A DNA stretch of 64,000 nucleotides from NCBI RefSeq assembly GCF_023806625.1, contig NZ_JAMTDX010000027.1, positions 95,647 to 159,646 on the forward strand. The letters are read 5' to 3'. Position numbers and translations under genes: made by a program. Of the stretch, positions 42,884-50,676 are shown piece after piece; position 1 is the stretch's first letter, and each line of letters starts with the position of its first letter. The stretch is from Accumulibacter sp. Lineage in GTDB: Bacteria > Pseudomonadota > Gammaproteobacteria > Burkholderiales > Rhodocyclaceae. The notes below the pieces were generated by a model that had not been told where the DNA came from, did not search any database, and saw nothing but the letters and a program-made list of their open reading frames with translations.

Positions 42884-42936
42884 GTTCGTTTCCTAAATCC
42901 CGGCTCGCCTCAGTGGCTTGCCGTAGGGAAACGAAC
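42884..42936. promoter_or_regulatory. Inverted repeat upstream of the AlpA/Xis-like gene
   Basis: GTTCGTTTCC at 42884-42893 and its exact complement GGAAACGAAC at 42927-42936, with a 33-bp spacer. The placement right upstream of the start codon of 42654-42881 suggests an operator bound by that protein at two half-sites. Confidence 0.5.
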
Positions 42937-43003
42937 GGTAGAGAAATTCAAGACAGGCTTGTCCGCGTGCGGATTCGGGAAAACCGCATGCGGTTTTGCT
43001 GCG

Positions 43004-43516
43004 TTATTTCATGCGGGATTCCAGCGCATCGGGAATCTGCGCCAACACGCGCCGCAAGGTGTCCTCTGAAACAGGTGCGCCAAGTTCGTCAGTCAACGCT
43101 GCGATCCGACCCGCAGCCCCTCGGTCTCTAGTGTTGATTGAAGCACTGCGACAAAGCGCCGCTATGATGACTAACAAGGTGGTCCTTTCTGTCCCCCCTA
43201 TCGGCGCTCCTACCTTGTCACGCTTTTTTGTGTGATCCTGAACCCACTTGGCCATCACAAAGGCGTCAATGCAATCGAAATCTGCGCTTTCCTCAAGGAA
43301 CACTTGCAACTCCGACAGGGTGCATGGGAAGCGCAAAGCAGGCTCCGACAGGTTGCCAGTGGGATGCGCCGACAATGCCGCGGCCTCTGATGCTAACAAG
43401 CCCGCAGGCGGTACTTTGACATATACCCCGTCGCCACGCACGGACATCCACGGAACCCATTCCTCTGCGTCATCAACCCCGCACAGAAGCCGAAAATCCG
43501 CATACCCAATATTCAT
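43004..43516 (-). CDS. Hypothetical protein
   Basis: 170 residues from ATG 43516, which has AAGGGG upstream; a longer frame from 43603 lacks support. The protein shows MNIGYADFRLLCGVDDAEEW, an N-terminal regulator-like segment, and helical C-terminal TDELGAPVSEDTLRRVLAQI. No conserved domain was recognised. Position between the AlpA/Xis-like gene and a DUF29 gene indicates a small accessory gene of the island. Confidence 0.6.
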   Translation of the reverse strand: MNIGYADFRLLCGVDDAEEWVPWMSVRGDGVYVKVPPAGLLASEAAALSAHPTGNLSEPALRFPCTLSELQVFLEESADFDCIDAFVMAKWVQDHTKKRDKVGAPIGGTERTTLLVIIAALCRSASINTRDRGAAGRIAALTDELGAPVSEDTLRRVLAQIPDALESRMK

Positions 43517-43616
43517 GGCGCCCCTTTCACGTCCCCTTGAATGGGTGCCGCGCCAGCCGGGCAAGGGAACCCGCTTTTCTCTCCGTCGAGATAGGCGCGG
43601 CAAAACTCAGACTTGC

Positions 43617-44057
43617 TCAGTTGCCTTCAGGCAGGTAGTCATTCGCCATCGTCTGTTCGACGGTGTACGGCGATTGCTCGGGAAAGGTCGCTTCTTCCAT
43701 GCCGCTTTCTCTTGCCGCCAGCAGTCGTGCCTTGCGATATGCCTTCTCGAACGCTTGGGGAATCTCCCGAGTCAAGCCCGGCTCGTCGTTGAGCAAGTCG
43801 GCAATGTCCATGCGTTGCACGCGGATGGTCAGCGCCCAAGACGCGCCTTGCCCCGATGGTTGAAACTGCCACTTGAGCAGGTGCGTCAGAAGAACCGTCA
43901 ACCTGTTCGCCAGTTCCCGCCGTTCGCGCGCCCCCATCGCCTCTAATTCCTCGATCAAGTGTTCCGGGTCAAGGGCATCAAAGCGGCGTTCGCGCAGCGC
44001 GTCGGCTTGCTCGCGCGCCCAGGTGTAGTAATCAGACTGGTATAGCGTCGGTTGCAT
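43617..44057 (-). CDS. DUF29 domain protein
   Basis: 146 residues with the DUF29 pattern: YQSDYYTWAREQADALRERR, then LIEELEAMGARERRELANRL, LLKWQFQP and LTIRVQRMDIADLL. DUF29 proteins are frequent in cyanobacteria and mobile elements; molecular function is unknown and they are all-helical. Independent gene with its own start; 47 bp separate it from the next small gene upstream. Confidence 0.85.
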   Translation of the reverse strand: MQPTLYQSDYYTWAREQADALRERRFDALDPEHLIEELEAMGARERRELANRLTVLLTHLLKWQFQPSGQGASWALTIRVQRMDIADLLNDEPGLTREIPQAFEKAYRKARLLAARESGMEEATFPEQSPYTVEQTMANDYLPEGN

Positions 44058-44103
44058 CGTTCGCTCCTCATGTCAGATCGCTGTTTTCTTGATTCTCACG
44101 TTC

Positions 44104-44364
44104 TCATGCAGCCCGGTCGCCTTGCTGCGCGCGCATCAGGTCCAGGAGGAAATCGGGCGCGAGGTCCGCGCCGTTTGCCCATGCCGCCGTGTGCATGACC
44201 GGATGCTGTCTGGCCGTAGCGAACAGCGCAGGGTCGCGCAGCGGCTCGAACACTTCGCCATCAAGCTCGTTCGCCAGATTCACCTCTCCCGCCGCGCCGG
44301 TGTTGAAGCGCAGCAGCAGCCGATAGCCGGCCAAGGGAGAAACTTGTGTGGTGTGCAGGATCAC
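44104..44364 (-). CDS. DUF2442 domain protein
   Basis: 86 residues. LAGYRLLLRFNTGAAGEVNL, then EVFEPLRDPALFATA and WANGADLAPDFLLDLM, is the DUF2442 fold (NE0471 N-terminal-like). Such proteins are often adjacent to DUF4160 or toxin-like genes and are thought to be antitoxin-like. Here it overlaps the YgiT-type zinc finger gene by 4 bp. Confidence 0.85.
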   Translation of the reverse strand: MILHTTQVSPLAGYRLLLRFNTGAAGEVNLANELDGEVFEPLRDPALFATARQHPVMHTAAWANGADLAPDFLLDLMRAQQGDRAA

Positions 44365-44591
44365 GCCGCCACCGCAAAGCGCCGCACGTCGATTTCCACG
44401 CCCGCCGCCGCCGCCTGTTCAGCTTGCTTGAGCAAGGCCGCGGTCACGGTTTCTTCATGGAAGGCTTCGCCGCAGTTCTCGCAGACCAGCGCCGGAACTT
44501 CCCGGAAAACAATCGTCATGCCGTCGCGTTCAAGAGGAACGGTCACTGCTCCGGGGCGCGTTTCGCCGTGTCGGCAAATAGGGCATTTCAT
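44361..44591 (-). CDS. YgiT-type zinc finger protein (MqsA-like antitoxin N-terminal domain)
   Basis: 76 residues. Two Cys pairs, CPICRHG and VCENCGEAFHEE, form the YgiT/MqsA zinc-binding module. It lacks the long C-terminal HTH of full MqsA. It sits directly after a DUF4258 gene with an ATGA overlap, the usual arrangement of this toxin-antitoxin-like pair. It likely neutralises the DUF4258 protein. Start at 44591 preceded by GAGGAG. Confidence 0.85.
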   Translation of the reverse strand: MKCPICRHGETRPGAVTVPLERDGMTIVFREVPALVCENCGEAFHEETVTAALLKQAEQAAAAGVEIDVRRFAVAA

Positions 44592-44866
44592 GGGTTTCTC
44601 CTCGTTGCCAAGTCCGCCAGCCACAGGGCGGGATCGGGTTCGTAGACAGTTATGATGATGCGTTCGCCGTCGCTGTGGTTGTCGGCGAAGACCAGATGCA
44701 GTGGGCGGTTGCCAGCAAAGCCCAGCCATAGACAGCTTGGGTAAGGCGTATCGGCCGGGTATTCCTCGATCACGCGTCCCGACGCCATCGCCGCATCAAT
44801 GTCGGCGATGGATATGCTCCGCTCGAACATCCGTCGCACCGCGTGCTGCCGATAGATGAGCTTCAC
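44588..44866 (-). CDS. DUF4258 toxin-like protein paired with YgiT-type protein
   Basis: 92 residues. YRQHAVRRMFERSISIADID, then VIEEYPADTPYPS and HLVFADNHSDGERIIITVYE, is a standard DUF4258 sequence, including the conserved His near the start, R-x-x-x-R, and the C-terminal strands. Its start overlaps the integrase stop by 4 bp and its stop overlaps the YgiT gene, so int, toxin and antitoxin form one transcript. It could stabilise the island by an addiction mechanism. Confidence 0.85.
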   Translation of the reverse strand: MKLIYRQHAVRRMFERSISIADIDAAMASGRVIEEYPADTPYPSCLWLGFAGNRPLHLVFADNHSDGERIIITVYEPDPALWLADLATRRNP

Positions 44867-46083
44867 GCCTTACCCTGCTTGGGTAACTGCACCACGTCAG
44901 CGCCGGACTTCAGTCCGCCAGCCTCCAGCATGGCAGCCGTCGCGGTATTCACTGCGGCCCGCACCGGGTCAAGGTCCAGCCGGGCATAGATCGCCGTCGC
45001 CTGCTGGCTCTTGTGGTTCAGGCTCTTGCCAATGATCGCCAACGATGCGCCGGTCCTTGCCTGCCAGCTTCCCAGGGTACGCCGCAGGTCGTGCAGGGTC
45101 ACGCCGTCCGCCTCGTTGCGTCCGTAGGGAATGCCGGCCCGCTCCATGATCCGGACAACGCCCTTCTTCGGTTCCACCATGTGCCCCGTTGCGCCGATTC
45201 CGGGGAATACGAAGCCGCCAGCAGTCGCTTCTTGGCGCGCCTTCAGGATCTCCATCGCTTCCGGGCTGAGGGTCACTGTCTGCGGGGTGCCGTTCTTCGT
45301 CACCGGCAACCGCCAGTTGCCCGCCGCGAGGTCGATTTCCCGCCAGTGCATGGCACAGACGTTCGCGCGCCGCGCACCGGTCAGCAACGCCAGCAGGATG
45401 AAGTCGCGCATGGTGTCGTTCGGTTCTTCGGCCAGCGCCGCAAAAAATCGGGGCAGTTCGTCGGGTTGCAGGAATCGGTCACGAGTCACGACTCGCCCGG
45501 TCACCTTGACGCCGTGCGCCGGGTTGCTGTCCAGATAACCCCACTCGATCGCCTTGGCGAACAGGCCCGATGCCAGCGCCCGGATCTGCCGCACCGTCGC
45601 CGCCGCCTTGCCTGCCTTCTCGGCGTCAGAAACGACTCTGGCAACATCGGCCCGCGTGATCGTCGTCAGTTTCTTGTCGCCCAGTGACTTCTGGAGGTAG
45701 TCCCGGAAGCGTTGCTGATCGTCACGCCATGACAGCTTCTTCGCGCCGTGCCGGGTGCCGTACTCGGCGAAGAATTCGGTCAACGTCGGCTCCGCCTTGA
45801 AGGCCCGCCGCGCTTCGGCAGGGTTCGCGCCGCTGGCAAACTCGCCCAGGATTCGCTCCGCTTCGGCTTGCGCCTTCTCCACCGTCATTTCAGGGAAGGT
45901 GCCCAGTTTCACCCAGGCCATTTCAGTCCCAGCCCGCTTCACGACATAGAAGGTTTTCGATCCCGTCGAAGTCACGCGCAGCGCCAGCTTTGAAACCTTG
46001 GTGTCGTAGATCGTCAGCCGCTTGCCGGCAGGGGGGAGCGCAAGCCCTTGAAGGGCGACCTTTCCGAATCTGATAGCCGTCAT
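44863..46083 (-). CDS. Tyrosine-type site-specific integrase of the island
   Basis: 406 residues, P4-integrase family. An N-terminal arm-binding domain (YDTKVSKLALRVTSTGSKTF) is followed by a core-binding helix region and the catalytic domain with Arg in LLTGARRANV, HDLRR, His in LNHKS and the nucleophile Tyr in AIYARL. The ATG at 46083 has GAGGGAAG upstream; an in-frame ATG 15 bp earlier is less well supported. Transcribed away from attR into the island; the arm-type repeats are just upstream of its start, so integrase binding there may also repress its own promoter. Confidence 0.95.
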   Translation of the reverse strand: MTAIRFGKVALQGLALPPAGKRLTIYDTKVSKLALRVTSTGSKTFYVVKRAGTEMAWVKLGTFPEMTVEKAQAEAERILGEFASGANPAEARRAFKAEPTLTEFFAEYGTRHGAKKLSWRDDQQRFRDYLQKSLGDKKLTTITRADVARVVSDAEKAGKAAATVRQIRALASGLFAKAIEWGYLDSNPAHGVKVTGRVVTRDRFLQPDELPRFFAALAEEPNDTMRDFILLALLTGARRANVCAMHWREIDLAAGNWRLPVTKNGTPQTVTLSPEAMEILKARQEATAGGFVFPGIGATGHMVEPKKGVVRIMERAGIPYGRNEADGVTLHDLRRTLGSWQARTGASLAIIGKSLNHKSQQATAIYARLDLDPVRAAVNTATAAMLEAGGLKSGADVVQLPKQGKA

Positions 46084-46101
46084 ACTTCCCTCGCACAAAT
46101 C

Positions 46102-46157
46102 GGGCTAGCACCGGGCTAGCACGGGCTAGCAAACAACGTCATATTTGGTGCTAGCCC
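46102..46157. repeat. Right arm-type repeats of the integrase
   Basis: A 21-bp block identical to 4872-4892 (two GGGCTAGCAC units), followed by a third GGGCTAGC at 46123-46130 and an inverted GTGCTAGCCC at 46148-46157. In addition GTTAAGGTC repeats occur at 46158-46166 and 46201-46209. In the circular form these would lie on one arm of attP, with 4872-4892 on the other. Confidence 0.65.
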
Positions 46158-46236
46158 GTTAAGGTCAGTATAGCACTAACAGATTGCTTCGTATGCCTTT
46201 GTTAAGGTCGGTAAATCCGTATGTCTCATGGGAAAC

Positions 46237-46294
46237 ACGGACTGTTAATCCGCAGGTCCCTGGTTCGAGCCCAGGTCGGGGAGCCAAAGAATCA
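46237..46294. repeat. attR: 58-bp direct repeat, right copy (tRNA-Asn 3' part)
   Basis: Identical to 4777-4834. It starts inside the anticodon stem, so it is not a functional tRNA gene. It is followed by the probable original tRNA terminator, confirming that the chromosome resumes here. Confidence 0.95.
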
Positions 46295-46301
46295 AGCCCT
46301 T

Positions 46302-46328
46302 AGCCCAGCTCAAAAGGTTGGGCTTTTT
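46302..46328 (+). terminator. Intrinsic terminator, probably the original tRNA-Asn terminator
   Basis: AGCCCA pairs with TGGGCT across an 11-nt loop and is followed by TTTTT. It stands just outside attR at the distance expected from the tRNA 3' end before island insertion. Confidence 0.7.
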
Positions 46329-46459
46329 GCTTTCCGGGCTTCATGTAGCGACCATGTAGCCAGATCCCGCCAGTCTCGATCAACGCCGCCGAGCCACAAC
46401 CCATCGCGGTGCCCAACGCCCGACGACTCGTCATCGGCGAATGCTGGGTCCTCGCGTAG

Positions 46460-46507
46460 TGTAAATTGGCGCGCTATTTGGCACAATTTTGTGCGTTATT
46501 TGGCACA
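46460..46507. repeat. Probable Mu-like prophage terminus with transposase-site repeats
   Basis: Starting 5'-TGTAAATTGG at 46460, the 15-mer GCGYTATTTGGCACA occurs at 46471-46485 and 46493-46507, 22 bp apart (two helical turns). GCACAATTTTGTGC at 46481-46494 is a perfect palindrome between them. Repeated sites close to a 5'-TG terminus are typical of MuA-type transposase ends. Inference; the other end is outside the window. Confidence 0.5.
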
Positions 46508-46537
46508 CCCCATTTACATAAATACGCGCTGGGCATA

Positions 46538-46563
46538 GCGTGCCGGGCGGTTTAGCGGCACGC
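46538..46563 (-). terminator. Hairpin downstream of the last tail gene
   Basis: GCGTGCCG and CGGCACGC form a perfect 8-bp stem with a 10-nt loop, 17 bp past the stop of the tail fibre assembly gene in the leftward direction. No T-run, so possibly a Rho-assisted or weak terminator of the late operon. Confidence 0.4.
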
Positions 46564-46580
46564 GGCCTTGCCCGTTACAG

Positions 46581-47114
46581 CTACCACGTTACGGAGAGAA
46601 CGGCGGCCACGGTCGACGCCGCCAGGACGGCCGCCTTCTGCGTCTGCAGGTGCTGAAAGGCGCTCCATCCTTGCGCGCCAAGCGCGGCAGCCAGACCGAG
46701 CAGATCGGCGAACGAGAACGGGACTTGCGAGTTGTCCGCCGCTACCCAGTAGAACCCGGTCGGGGTGGCTTTGGCGGAGGTAAACGCGGCAATCATGGCC
46801 TGCAGATTGGCGACAGTCTGCGGATCGGACTGGTAGCTCTTGGCCACGCCAGCCTGACTCGTGAAGGTCACCGGTTGCAGGATCGCCGACTGATAGCTGG
46901 CAGCCAGCACGCCGATCTGTTGCGCTTTCGCTTCCGCCAGCGTGAGCAGGTCCTGCGGGGAGCAGGCGACCAGCTGCCCGCTCTGCATCCGTAACGCGAA
47001 CCGGTTTTCCCACTGCGAGTCACTCAGCGCAACGGCGCCAGCAGGGAGCTCGCCGATGGTGTCATCATCGTGGGCGGAGTCGATCCGTCCGCCAGAAAAA
47101 AAAGCATATCTCAT
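46581..47114 (-). CDS. Phage tail fibre assembly protein (DUF4376-type C-terminus)
   Basis: 177 residues. N-terminus MRYAFFSGGRIDSAHDDDTI and a short conserved W region (SDSQWENRFALR) are typical of tail fibre assembly chaperones; the C-terminal 110 residues are the alanine-rich helical DUF4376 domain. Start codon overlaps the fibre gene stop by one base. It helps fold or attach the fibre protein and is the last gene of the late operon, as gpU in Mu. Confidence 0.75.
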   Translation of the reverse strand: MRYAFFSGGRIDSAHDDDTIGELPAGAVALSDSQWENRFALRMQSGQLVACSPQDLLTLAEAKAQQIGVLAASYQSAILQPVTFTSQAGVAKSYQSDPQTVANLQAMIAAFTSAKATPTGFYWVAADNSQVPFSFADLLGLAAALGAQGWSAFQHLQTQKAAVLAASTVAAVLSVTW

Positions 47115-48109
47115 CAGGCCTCCTTGAAGATCTCGACCACCGAATAAACCTCCGTGCCCTGCGATACGCACGCGCCGAGTCCGGTGTTGCTGTAAACGGA
47201 GTCCGTATACATGCGCAGCTCGAAAACCTTGGTCGCGGATAGGGTGAACCTCCCCTCGACCCACGACCTTACCGAGCACGGATCACTACCGCCGCCCTGG
47301 CTGCCGTTTTCCGAAGTCCCGCGCACCGTAGCGGTGGAGTCGGTGACGTTCCAGAGCCAGGCTTGCACGAGATTGCAGCCGGACGACGGAGAGTGAGCAC
47401 GCACCCGGTACGTGCCGGCCGGGAGGGTGATCTGGTTGGAGGACAGCGAGGCGCCGGAAATCGTGTTCGCCGAGACGGTATTCAGGGTACGCGTCTGCAC
47501 GCCCGCTACCGACGAGCCGCCGTTGGTTCCCGACGACTTCTCGTCGCGGGCCAGGAAGTACGCAGCGGCGATGCCCGTCGCCGGGTTGGCCAGCACCCAC
47601 TTGTCGAGCGTCTGGTCGTATTGCAGGACGAGCCAGTGACCCGCTCCGGAGACGTCGCCGGCGGTGAGCACGGCGCCCGCGCCTTTGACGATCGCCTTGG
47701 CGGCGACCGTGCCGCTGTTCGGGGTGAAGGTCGGCGCGGTGGTGGTGTTGGCCGAGCCCGCCCGGACGTACAGAATCATCCCGTTGGTCAGGGCGGTGAT
47801 CGCCGGCGTGAACGTCGCGGTGATCGCATCGGCCGTTCCACCGGCGGTGGCGCGGTTGAAATACGCGCCCTGCAGACCGGCCTTGATCAGCGCCTGGACG
47901 AGCTGCGTCGGGTCGTTGTCGGCGAGCGTGAGGCCGGCGGCCAGGACCAGGCCGACGAGCTCTTCCTGGACGTTGTTGAACCACTCGTAACCCGGCACCG
48001 TGGCCGGGATTCCGCCGCCGGGGTTGGGTTGGGCGAAGTAGCCGGCCGTACCGCCGACCGGCGGACTGGGCAGGACGGCGACGGCGGTGCTGCGTTTGAC
48101 TCGTTGCAT
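47114..48109 (-). CDS. Phage tail fibre protein
   Basis: 331 residues. N-terminal QPNPGGGIPATVPGYEWFNN followed by VQEELVGLVLAAGLTLADND is the common base-plate-attachment start of Mu/P2-like tail fibres; the rest is Ser/Thr/Gly-rich beta structure ending in a variable tip (MYTDSVYSNTGLGACVSQGT). The tip probably binds the host receptor. Adjacent to its assembly chaperone. Confidence 0.8.
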   Translation of the reverse strand: MQRVKRSTAVAVLPSPPVGGTAGYFAQPNPGGGIPATVPGYEWFNNVQEELVGLVLAAGLTLADNDPTQLVQALIKAGLQGAYFNRATAGGTADAITATFTPAITALTNGMILYVRAGSANTTTAPTFTPNSGTVAAKAIVKGAGAVLTAGDVSGAGHWLVLQYDQTLDKWVLANPATGIAAAYFLARDEKSSGTNGGSSVAGVQTRTLNTVSANTISGASLSSNQITLPAGTYRVRAHSPSSGCNLVQAWLWNVTDSTATVRGTSENGSQGGGSDPCSVRSWVEGRFTLSATKVFELRMYTDSVYSNTGLGACVSQGTEVYSVVEIFKEA

Positions 48110-48118
48110 CGGGCCTCC

Positions 48119-48688
48119 TTACGTATACGCGAACAGGACGAGGGTGTGGGCGGGCTTGTAGCGGGTCAGGAAGGATTCGAGCAGGGCGTTACCCCAGACC
48201 GCGGTGGCCATCTCGGTGTCGTCCTCGGTGACCAGGTCGCGCACCGTGTACAGGGCCGCATTGACGATCCAGACGAAGCGGTATTGCTCGTCGCGAACGG
48301 GGTATTCGGTGTCGTCCTCGGTGGTCTCCGGGTGACACTCGGTGATGGTGATCGTGTAGCCGAGCGTCGCGGCGAGCGCGAGGTAGAAGGCCACCGACTG
48401 ACCGCCCTGGAACGTCACTTTGGCGACCAGCGCCGATCGCCGTTCCTGGAAGCTCTGGGAGATTCCCGCGGCGACGAGGACCGGATCGGGCAGGCCGTAG
48501 ACCCGTTCCCAGTCCGCCAGCAACGCGGCGGTCGTGCGCGGGTCGGATTCCTCGAGCGCCTGCTCGGCGTAGCCCAGCGCGCGGTCGAGGGCGGCGCCGT
48601 CGGCGACCAGTTCGGCGCCGATCGACGGGCCGTTCGGATCGACGCTGGCCGGCGGCAGCAGCAGCTTCAGCAGATCGGCGTGGATCAT
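48119..48688 (-). CDS. Mu gp48-like tail protein (YmfQ/DUF2313 family)
   Basis: 189 residues. LLKLLLPPASVD, then DRALGYAEQALEESDPRTTA and LLADWERVYGLPDP, is the YmfQ/DUF2313 signature. It is a baseplate wedge-associated protein. Overlaps the gp47-like gene start region by 4 bp. Length normal. Confidence 0.88.
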   Translation of the reverse strand: MIHADLLKLLLPPASVDPNGPSIGAELVADGAALDRALGYAEQALEESDPRTTAALLADWERVYGLPDPVLVAAGISQSFQERRSALVAKVTFQGGQSVAFYLALAATLGYTITITECHPETTEDDTEYPVRDEQYRFVWIVNAALYTVRDLVTEDDTEMATAVWGNALLESFLTRYKPAHTLVLFAYT

Positions 48689-49743
48689 GACCAGGTCGTC
48701 GTCCCCAGGGTGGCCAGCTGGGTATGCGTCGAATCGACCAGGGCAGCGGTGTTGCCGGTCGGCGCGGTCATGGTGAAGTCCACCACCCCGGAAGTGTCCG
48801 AGACGATCGCCCGAATCCTGCTCAGGTAGGCCGTGTCGCCCGGGCTCAGAGACGCGAAGTAGGCGGTCAGGGCGGCGTCGATCGAAGCCCGGACGGTCGC
48901 CGTGACGGCGCCCGCGGCGAGCGTCAGCGACGCGGCGACAGCCACCGGTACGGCCGTCGGAGCGAGCACCAGGAAATCCGCCTGCACCGGGCGCACGAGG
49001 TCGATCGCCGCCTGCACCGTGGCGATCAGGCCGGCGCCGGGGATTCCCCCGGAGGTCATGATGACGACGTCGGTGGTTCCCAGGCCGCGCCGGTTGGGGT
49101 AGACGTACGCCGCGGTGACCCCGTCACAGGCCATCGCCCAGGTGTAATAATCGTGCGCGGCGCCGCCGCAGGGCGGGTTGCGCAGGACGAACAGCAGGCG
49201 GGCGAGCAGCTCGGCATCCGTCTCCAGGTCGGTGCCCCCGCTCATCGTCGCGATCGACGCCGAAGACAGCACGCCTGGTGGCGCGGAGGTCAGCGTCAGG
49301 GCGGTGGCCGCCGTCTGGTTGCCGGCGGTTCCGGTCTGCTCGGCCTGGGCGGCGACGGTCACCGTGCCGCCGCCGCCGATCACGTCGGCGGCGGTGGTCA
49401 CGTAGGCGACCAGCCCCGCCGTCTTCGCCTCGGTGCCGATCGGCACCGCGCTGCCGGCCACGCCGCTGAAGGTGATCGTTCCGCTCGCCGCCGTCGCCGC
49501 CTTGCGGGACAGCCCGCGCAGACTCGCGTGACGCTCGAGAAAGTCGGTATCCGCGGTGTCCGGTAGAATTTGCCGGACGATCCATTGCTGGTGCTGGTAG
49601 AGGCCCTCGACGGCCGACGCATGCGCGGATGCACGCAGTGCATAATCCGAATCGACGCCGATCGCCGCGGAGGGCAGCTGATTGGCGATGTCGCGCAGGA
49701 TCGCGTCGCGGATCGCCGGGTAATCTGGCGTTAAAAAGCTCAT
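48685..49743 (-). CDS. Baseplate J-like protein (Mu gp47)
   Basis: 352 residues. MSFLTPDYPAIRDAILRDIA, DTDFLERHASLRGL, GVAGSAVPIGTEA and RNPPCGGAAHDYYTWA are typical of the Baseplate_J family. A wedge protein of the contractile tail baseplate. The central GTAGNQTAATALTL region forms the conserved beta core. Confidence 0.92.
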   Translation of the reverse strand: MSFLTPDYPAIRDAILRDIANQLPSAAIGVDSDYALRASAHASAVEGLYQHQQWIVRQILPDTADTDFLERHASLRGLSRKAATAASGTITFSGVAGSAVPIGTEAKTAGLVAYVTTAADVIGGGGTVTVAAQAEQTGTAGNQTAATALTLTSAPPGVLSSASIATMSGGTDLETDAELLARLLFVLRNPPCGGAAHDYYTWAMACDGVTAAYVYPNRRGLGTTDVVIMTSGGIPGAGLIATVQAAIDLVRPVQADFLVLAPTAVPVAVAASLTLAAGAVTATVRASIDAALTAYFASLSPGDTAYLSRIRAIVSDTSGVVDFTMTAPTGNTAALVDSTHTQLATLGTTTWS

Positions 49744-49756
49744 CGATTGACGGCCC

Positions 49757-50131
49757 TCAAAGGACTTTGACAGGGTGCCGGAAGGTCAGCCGCTCGCCAC
49801 TCGCGGCGGTCGCCTCGATCAGCAGATGCATGCGCCCGGTGCCCGGTTGCTCGGTCGTGATCACGATCGACGTCGCCCGGCCGTCCTCGACGATCGGCGC
49901 CAGCGCCTGCTCGGCGTACTGACGGGCGAGCTTCGCCACGCGGGACACGTCCTTTTGCCGCTGCAGCAGGTGCAGCTTGCTGCCCAGTGTCGGGTCCGCC
50001 CAGTAGCCGCCGAGCGGGGTCATCAGGCGCAGATAGACGGAGTTCGCCAGGCCGCCGGCCGGATCGCGCAGCGCGCCTCCCGATTCGCTCCGGTAGTCGC
50101 CGGTCGCCGGATCGATCCATGCCGCGCTCAC
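49757..50131 (-). CDS. Mu gp46-like baseplate protein
   Basis: 124 residues with the GP46 pattern: LANSVYLRLMTPLGGYWADP, LGSKLHLL, ARQYAEQALAPIVEDGRA. It resembles the T4 gp25 lysozyme-like baseplate protein and joins wedge to sheath. Overlaps the gp45-like gene by 4 bp. Confidence 0.9.
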   Translation of the reverse strand: MSAAWIDPATGDYRSESGGALRDPAGGLANSVYLRLMTPLGGYWADPTLGSKLHLLQRQKDVSRVAKLARQYAEQALAPIVEDGRATSIVITTEQPGTGRMHLLIEATAASGERLTFRHPVKVL

Positions 50132-50676
50132 GGCCCCTCCGGCGGATGGATCGGCAGCGTCACCGAAGACACGCTCGCCCCGGTCTGCCAGGTCTTGTGC
50201 TCCCAGGAGCTGCCGCCGTTCGCTGTCCAGCGCTCGCCGAAGCCGGCGACGTCCCAGGACCAGCTATGCGTCGCGTGCATCTCGATGTCCTGCGCCTCCA
50301 GCCGCAGCTTCTTGGCCGTCTTCACCGTGACCCCGTTGCGATGGAGGAGCACCTGCTGCCCCTGATCGTCGTAGAGCGCCACCTCGCCGCCGGCCAGCGC
50401 GCGCAGCCGGTAGCTCGCGTGCTCGGTGGCGACGATGATGCCGTGCGATGTCCTGCCGCCGATCGGCAGAACGACCGCCATCGTTCCCGCCGGCGGACGG
50501 CTGGTGAAGCCGTAGTGCTGGAAGAGCTCGGCGTCTTGGAGCGCTTCGCCAGCCAAACCCTCCGCCTGCGCCAGCTGCACGCCGCCGGCCGGATTCACCG
50601 TCGACAGCACCGAGCGGAACGCCTGCCGGATCCCGCCGAGCGCGCGCCGGATCCGCCGGTCGACCAGATCGATCAC
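50128..50676 (-). CDS. Mu gp45-like baseplate spike protein
   Basis: 182 residues from GTG 50676, which overlaps the gp44-like stop (GTGA). AEGLAGEALQDAELFQHYGF, then GTMAVVLPIGGRTSHGIIVA with an OB-fold character, and the C-terminal repeat-like strands (GVTVKTAKKLRLEAQDIEMH) fit the gpV/gp45 spike family that pierces the outer membrane. A typical HxH iron site is not clearly visible. Confidence 0.87.
   Translation of the reverse strand: MIDLVDRRIRRALGGIRQAFRSVLSTVNPAGGVQLAQAEGLAGEALQDAELFQHYGFTSRPPAGTMAVVLPIGGRTSHGIIVATEHASYRLRALAGGEVALYDDQGQQVLLHRNGVTVKTAKKLRLEAQDIEMHATHSWSWDVAGFGERWTANGGSSWEHKTWQTGASVSSVTLPIHPPEGP

Larger units (their letters stand above)
4777..46294. mobile_element. 41.5-kb integrative defence island in tRNA-Asn
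   Basis: The element is delimited by a perfect 58-bp direct repeat covering the tRNA-Asn 3' portion (4777-4834 and 46237-46294). It carries a tyrosine integrase at the right end, arm-type repeats shared by both ends, an AlpA/Xis-like gene and P4-like replication genes. Cargo is a type 3 BREX operon and a CARF/sigma54-linked TerY-P/McrBC-like operon. No conjugation or capsid genes are seen, so it resembles a satellite-like or mobilisable integrative element rather than a prophage or full ICE. Confidence 0.9.

Noticed and set aside
46237-46294. Second tRNA-Asn gene
   Set aside because: Only the 3' portion is present; acceptor 5' strand and D-arm are missing. It is the attR copy.
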